From: Rhinopithecus roxellana | Lineage: Eukaryota; Chordata; Mammalia; Primates; Cercopithecidae | Direction: 5' to 3' | DNA length: 64,000 nucleotides | Assembly: GCF_007565055.1 (NCBI RefSeq) | Contig: NC_044559.1 | Span: 99,284,759-99,348,758 of the forward strand | Shown here: piece after piece, positions 59,330 to 64,000 of the stretch | Numbering within the stretch: the stretch's first letter is position 1 | Layout: each line of letters begins with the position of its first letter | Notes under the pieces: model-generated | What the model was told of the DNA's origin: nothing | The model's database searches: none | What the model saw: the letters and a program-made list of their open reading frames with translations, nothing else | Made by a program: the position numbers and the translations under genes

Positions 59330-59480
59330 GAAGATTCCAGGCTTCAGAGTTAGATAAGAGCGGTTCCCAGTTCTACCATTTCTGTCTGTAGTTGAACAAG
59401 TCAGTCAGCATCTCTCTCTATTGTGCAATGGGAATGAATACATACTTTGTAGGTTTGACATGAGGGATGGAGATAGGGTT
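59330..59480 (+). repeat. MIR SINE
   Basis: 'ccaggcttcagagttagata', 'ttcccagttctaccattt' and 'tgtgcaatgggaatgaatac' in MIR order. Confidence 0.6.
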
Positions 59481-59869
59481 GCTGAGCATCCTGCATATAT
59501 AGGACGTCCTAAATGTCCTGCATTCAGCTTTTTTCAATGCATTGCAATTGGGCAGTTACAGCTGTTGCTTTGCAACAGTAATTGGCACTTAAATCCCTTA
59601 AATTGAGAGTACAGGTAAAGTGCTTGGCATGTGATAATATCTTTTTCTTTTGAACTCTCAGCCCTTTTTCCTTATATTACCTTTTATAACAGTTTTTTCC
59701 TTTCATTACACATAGGCACATTCATTTTCTCCCTTACTAAAGCGTAAGTCCAGTGACGGAAGGGGCCATGCCTTTTTCATTCTTACTGTCTTTGTCTAAT
59801 ATCTTGAGCCTTAGATCCAATTCCAGTCCTTAATGTCCAAAGGTAGAGACACCTCACCTTCAGTAATAG

Positions 59870-60060
59870 CTACTAATTACAGCTTATCCATTAGGAGCTG
59901 CCACTATGCTTTATATACATTTTGTTTTTTTCTTTCAACCATATCAGGGAGTGGGCACCTTCATTTTACAGAGGATGAAACTAAGACTTAGAGATTAAGT
60001 AACTCGTGGAAGGTCACAAGGCTAGTAAGTGCCAGACCATAGGATTTCAGAGCTTTCTGA
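59870..60060 (-). repeat. MIR SINE, antisense
   Basis: 'ttcattttacagaggatgaa', 'actaagacttagagattaag' and 'aaggtcacaaggctagtaag', an antisense MIR core. Confidence 0.8.
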
Positions 60061-60171
60061 GTGGAGACTGGTCTTTCTTTGCATCATATTGGTTCCCAAG
60101 GTAAATCCCTAAAGAGAATGTGTATTTAAGACTTAAGAAGAAAGAAAGAGGCAAATGCTAAAGTCAATGCA

Positions 60172-60471
60172 GGCCAGGTGCAGTGGCTCATGCCTGTAAT
60201 CCCAGCACTTCTGGAGGCCCAGGCTGGTGAATCACCTGAAGTCAGGAGTTCGAGACCAGCCCGACCAACATTGTGAAACCCTGTCTTTCCTAAAAATACA
60301 AAAATTAGCTGGGTGTGGTGGCAGGCACCTGGAGCCCCAGCTACTCGGGAGGCTGAGGCAGGAGAATCACTTGAACCCAGCAAGTGGGGGTTGCGGTGAG
60401 CCAAGATCATGCCACTGCACTCCAGCCTGGGTGACAGAACAAGACTGTCCCCCCACGAAAAAAAAAAAAAA
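60172..60471 (+). repeat. Alu (S-like)
   Basis: Full sense Alu from 'ggccaggtgcagtggctc' to a C-interrupted poly(A) tail. The 128-codon ORF on the minus strand and the 138-codon ORF on plus are Alu translations. Confidence 0.92.
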
Positions 60472-60854
60472 TGCAATCCAGAGAGGCCCAGAAGCACCAA
60501 AACCAATAGCACAGACCTACAGACCTCTCATTAGCACTGAATCTCCAGGCAAAGCATCAGAAACCTGCCTGAAGGTTGAAAAGACCAAGGTCATCAAAGT
60601 AAGATGCAGTTTTCAGTCCAGCTGGTTTTCCTATCTCATTTAGGTAGCAATGTCCCCTTTTAGTTGTGGAACTCTCTGTCGTCCTCATGGGGCTTTAAAT
60701 GCCAGTTCTCCACTCCTTGTTCACAAGGGTGACCCAGGTTGAATCCATCACAATATGCCATAACCCAGCAGCAGTAAATTGGAGCAAGGCATAGGCAAAT
60801 GACCTCACAAGACCCAGGGCCCTTTTTGCTATAGAAATGTTGAGAATGAAGTTC

Positions 60855-60984
60855 AGGAGACCAGGCATGGTGGCTCACTCCTGTAATCCTAGCACACTGG
60901 GAAGCCAAGGCAGGAGGATCATTTGAGCCTAGGAGTTCCAAGACCAGCCTGGGCAACATAGTGAGACCCCCCTCTACAAAACAG
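60855..60984 (+). repeat. Monomeric/truncated Alu with target duplication
   Basis: Left arm only, from 'gagaccaggcatggtggctc' to 'cccccctctacaaaac'. The 11-bp duplication gaatgaagttc flanks it exactly (60,844-60,854 and 60,985-60,995), so it inserted in this short form. Confidence 0.9.
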
Positions 60985-61179
60985 GAATGAAGTTCTGCCG
61001 ACCTTGCTAAATTAGGATGACATAACTGCAGAGCCTGAGAAACATCCCTATTCTGGAGCTAGCTGAGACGAGAAAGATTCCTAGGAGCATGATGTCCTTA
61101 GTCTGGTCCTGAGGCCCTGGTTCCTGCAATACTGCCTTACTATTTGTGAGCTGCCCGGTATTCCTCCTAGGTACAGGAC

Positions 61180-61180
<1 letters not shown>

Positions 61181-61219
<39 letters not shown>
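61181..61219 (+). repeat. (GT)n microsatellite
   Basis: About 19 uninterrupted GT units. Confidence 0.97.
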
Positions 61220-61461
61220 GTCTGAACCTACTTTCAGTTGGATTTCTGTCATTTAAACCTCAACTAATTGTAACTAATAGTTAACGAGTACAGTCCCAAC
61301 AAATACAGCTGTCAATACTAAGACAGCAATTGGGTAAATAATTTTTTAAAAACCCTCAATTTAAGCACTCTTGTAGTTATAAATCATTTCATAATTAAAC
61401 ATCTCAAATTCCTTCTTTAAAAGCTTTTTGTATATTGCTCATACTGTTTTTGTTCGTTTTG

Positions 61462-61745
61462 TTTTTGAGACGGAGTTTTGCTCTTATTGCCCAGGCTAGA
61501 GTGCAGTGGCGCAATCTCGGCTCACTGCAACCTCCACCTTCTGGTTTCAAGCAATTCTTCTGCCTCAGCCTCTCAAGTCGCTAGGATTACAGGCGCCTGC
61601 CACCACGCCCAGCTAATTTTTTTGTATTTTTAGTACAGACAGAGTTTCACCATGTTGGTCAGGCTGGTCTCGAACTGCTGACCTTGTGATCCATCCTCGG
61701 CCTCCCAAACTGCGGGATTACAGGCATGAGCCACCGTGCCTGGCC
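61462..61745 (-). repeat. Alu (S-like), antisense
   Basis: Antisense full Alu, 'gtttttgagacggagttttg' to 'accgtgcctggcc'. Confidence 0.92.
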
Positions 61746-64000
61746 TAGTTACTGTTTTTAAGTGCAACTTCTAGTATTGGTTGTGTATGATGGTACTGAT
61801 ATAAGTTTATTTTATGCATACTGATCTTTCAAAGGACCTATTTAATACAAACTTCTGAGGAATGTTTATATATGGTACCTACTCTTTACCAGTCAAGAGT
61901 AGAAATCTGTAAAATACAGTTTTCTACAGGCATTCGTTCCTTATTATGATTTCAAAACCATGCTATACTTCTCTGTTGAGGAAATAATGCAATTACAAAA
62001 GCAGAATGTATTTGGAGAATTTATTTGCTAATGAGTATTAGTAGTTCTTTATATTTGTAGAGAGCTTTATAGTAATTAAGGGCCACATGCTATTTCAATA
62101 GACAGTAGCTTCCTATACTCTAAAAATGCTCTGAACTATAAAACCACAAGAATAAGTACACCATAACACATTCTTTCTAATGCAGAGAGAAAAGATACAT
62201 TTCCTAACTGAACATAACCATTTGTCTCAATGGTTTTGGTATCATGACAAATGTATTTATGTGCAAGAAAATATAAATGTATTCTTCATGAAGTATGTTC
62301 ACTGCTTCTAGGATCCAAATGGGAAGCAGAGCATTTGCTCCATCTTAAATCTTCTTGCTAGAATCTGAACAGTTTTAGAAATGTGCTTTGGCTTCTTGTT
62401 TAAAATACTTCTCATGCACAAGCAGTAATAGAAAATGGCTCAGAACATAAAAAGATTGCAATTTCCCAGATGAGCACAAAATGCTAAATTTTTGACCATT
62501 CAACATTGGTCTGAAACCCCATAAACTAGATGACAAATGCAATGTTTGGGAACTCTTAATTACCCATGCTAATGAAGGTCATGGCAGCTAGGATAACCCC
62601 AAGAGCAAACACCTCGCCTCCATTGCACCAAATTTTGGCATTCACTATGTAACCCACCTGCTTTTAGCAATAAATCTCATTTCCTACTTAGTGAAATCAA
62701 AATTTTAAAATTGAATTGGATGTTGAACATCATTCAATGCAGTTTTTATTTTCCCAGTGAGGAGCCTTCAGATCTCAGCAACAGAGTGAGAAATAGAACC
62801 TGGGTTTTCTGATCTCCAGTTTAAAAAGATCTCTACTCTGTTTTAGATTGGCATCATGAGGTCAAGGAAGAAATTGTGTATTTTGAGGATAAAATATCCA
62901 GGCAAAAGAGAATTCAAATGAACAGTGAGGAGAGAATGGAAGAGAAAGTTGCATAGAATGGGTTTTCAGTGAAATTAGATGTGTAAAAGCATTCACAGTC
63001 TACAGTGCAAATAACTATAGACCAAGCATGTTGCAATGCTAAGTACTGGGTGTGTTCTCTGTAAAAGCAACAATAATTTTCATTCTCTGCCTTTCTTTGG
63101 AGGGTGATTGGAGATTTAACTCAGATACCACAGGTATTTTTAAATAGCCATAGTCCAAACATAGCAACAAAAAGCTAACTTTATCCAACTTAAGTTTAAT
63201 TAAAAGTATGTACCAGATAAGATGTATTGTGATAGTTAATATTGCATATTCATAAAGTCACTGGGACAGAAACATCTAACATGTACAGTAAAGGAAAAAG
63301 GCAAAGAGCTCAACTTCATCTCTTTTATCATTTTTTCAGGAGAAATATCTCATGCATTACCATGTTTGGAATATTTCCTAGCATGTGCAAAAAGCAAGGA
63401 ATAAACAATAATTCAGTGTGCCTAATGGCATAAAATAAAAGGATTATTCACAAACAGAAAACTGGACTTTTGAGCAGATGTTTATTTAAATACAAACAGC
63501 AACTCCTACTTTTCCTGTTATCTCCAATTATGTGATGCAACATTTTTAGCAGAAGTGCTTTTTAAAAACAGCCTTCCAGGGAGTGAATAAACAATACTAT
63601 ATTTGGCTAGCAGCTGCTTTTGGAAAATGAGATGTCAGCAAAGCTGAATGTTGTTTAAAGAAAACTAATTATCCAGCTACCTTTGACTTGGATCAGAGTA
63701 AATAAAGAACTTCCTGATTTGCACTGAAATATTTTGTCTAGAATTTAAATATTAGGTATTAGTCAGCTATTTATCTTCTTCCATCACTTGCCGTATGGAC
63801 CAAGTGGATTTAAATAAGTACGCTTTGTGTTTGGTTGTGCTGCCAGTACCCCTTTATGTTTTCTGGAGTGCATAGCATTTGTTGCCTCTTTTCTTATTTG
63901 CCAACCACTAGTTATTGGGCTTGGTGTAAAGCAATGTGTTTATGGATACATTAAAAACTAGGTAATCTATGATAATATAGGATGGTTGCATTTGTATATA
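61746..64000. other. Intergenic, repeat-poor right end
   Basis: No gene or recent repeat is seen except a possible antisense MIR near 62,745-62,830. Moderate complexity at 62,200-62,640 and 63,450-63,850 makes these the best places here to look for conserved noncoding elements. Confidence 0.4.

Noticed and set aside
60126..60643. ORFs of 128 and 138 codons
   Set aside because: Both are translations of the Alu at 60,172-60,471 extended into its flanks.

Overview
The window is primate nuclear DNA, most likely from an Old World monkey. It has spliced exons with GT-AG borders, about 27 Alu copies, L1, L2 and MIR relics, MaLR and ERVL LTRs, and hAT and Tigger fossils. The youngest Alus (near 5.8, 6.8, 24.6, 38.5, 50.3 and 50.8 kb) share diagnostic-looking bases that I associate with cercopithecine AluY lineages. 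No prokaryotic feature is present. Most long ORFs are Alu, L1 or low-complexity shadows.

The only protein-coding gene I can support is CDK1 (CDC2) on the plus strand. A CpG-rich promoter lies at about 39.2-40.1 kb, with two inverted CCAAT boxes and a CDE/CHR cell-cycle element. It is followed by noncoding exon 1 and seven coding exons (41,139-55,870). The joined CDS is 894 nt, 297 codons plus stop, with no frameshift, and every kinase motif is present (glycine loop Thr14/Tyr15, PSTAIRE, HRD, DFG, Thr161). A poly(A) signal lies at 56,092.

The left 39 kb is intergenic and repeat-rich. Its main object is a minus-strand class I endogenous retrovirus at 15,913-23,478, flanked by two LTRs that differ at roughly 9% of sites. 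It sits at the edge of an older MLT2-type ERVL LTR, which itself lies in an old L1-type element. Gag, protease and most of pol are missing. In viral order the inside reads: leader, integrase C-terminus, a first env fragment, an RT/RNase H fragment, then a second, longer env of ERV3/HERV-I type. It is therefore a mosaic with parts of two env genes, and it is inactive.

Inside CDK1, introns carry an old Alu about 50 bp before exon 3 (the PSTAIRE exon). Intron 5 holds three antisense Alus and a 2.4-kb antisense L1. From 56.1 to 64 kb the sequence is intergenic, with scattered Alu, MIR and MER5 relics and some repeat-poor stretches. Repeat family names are given from memory of consensus sequences and need RepeatMasker confirmation.
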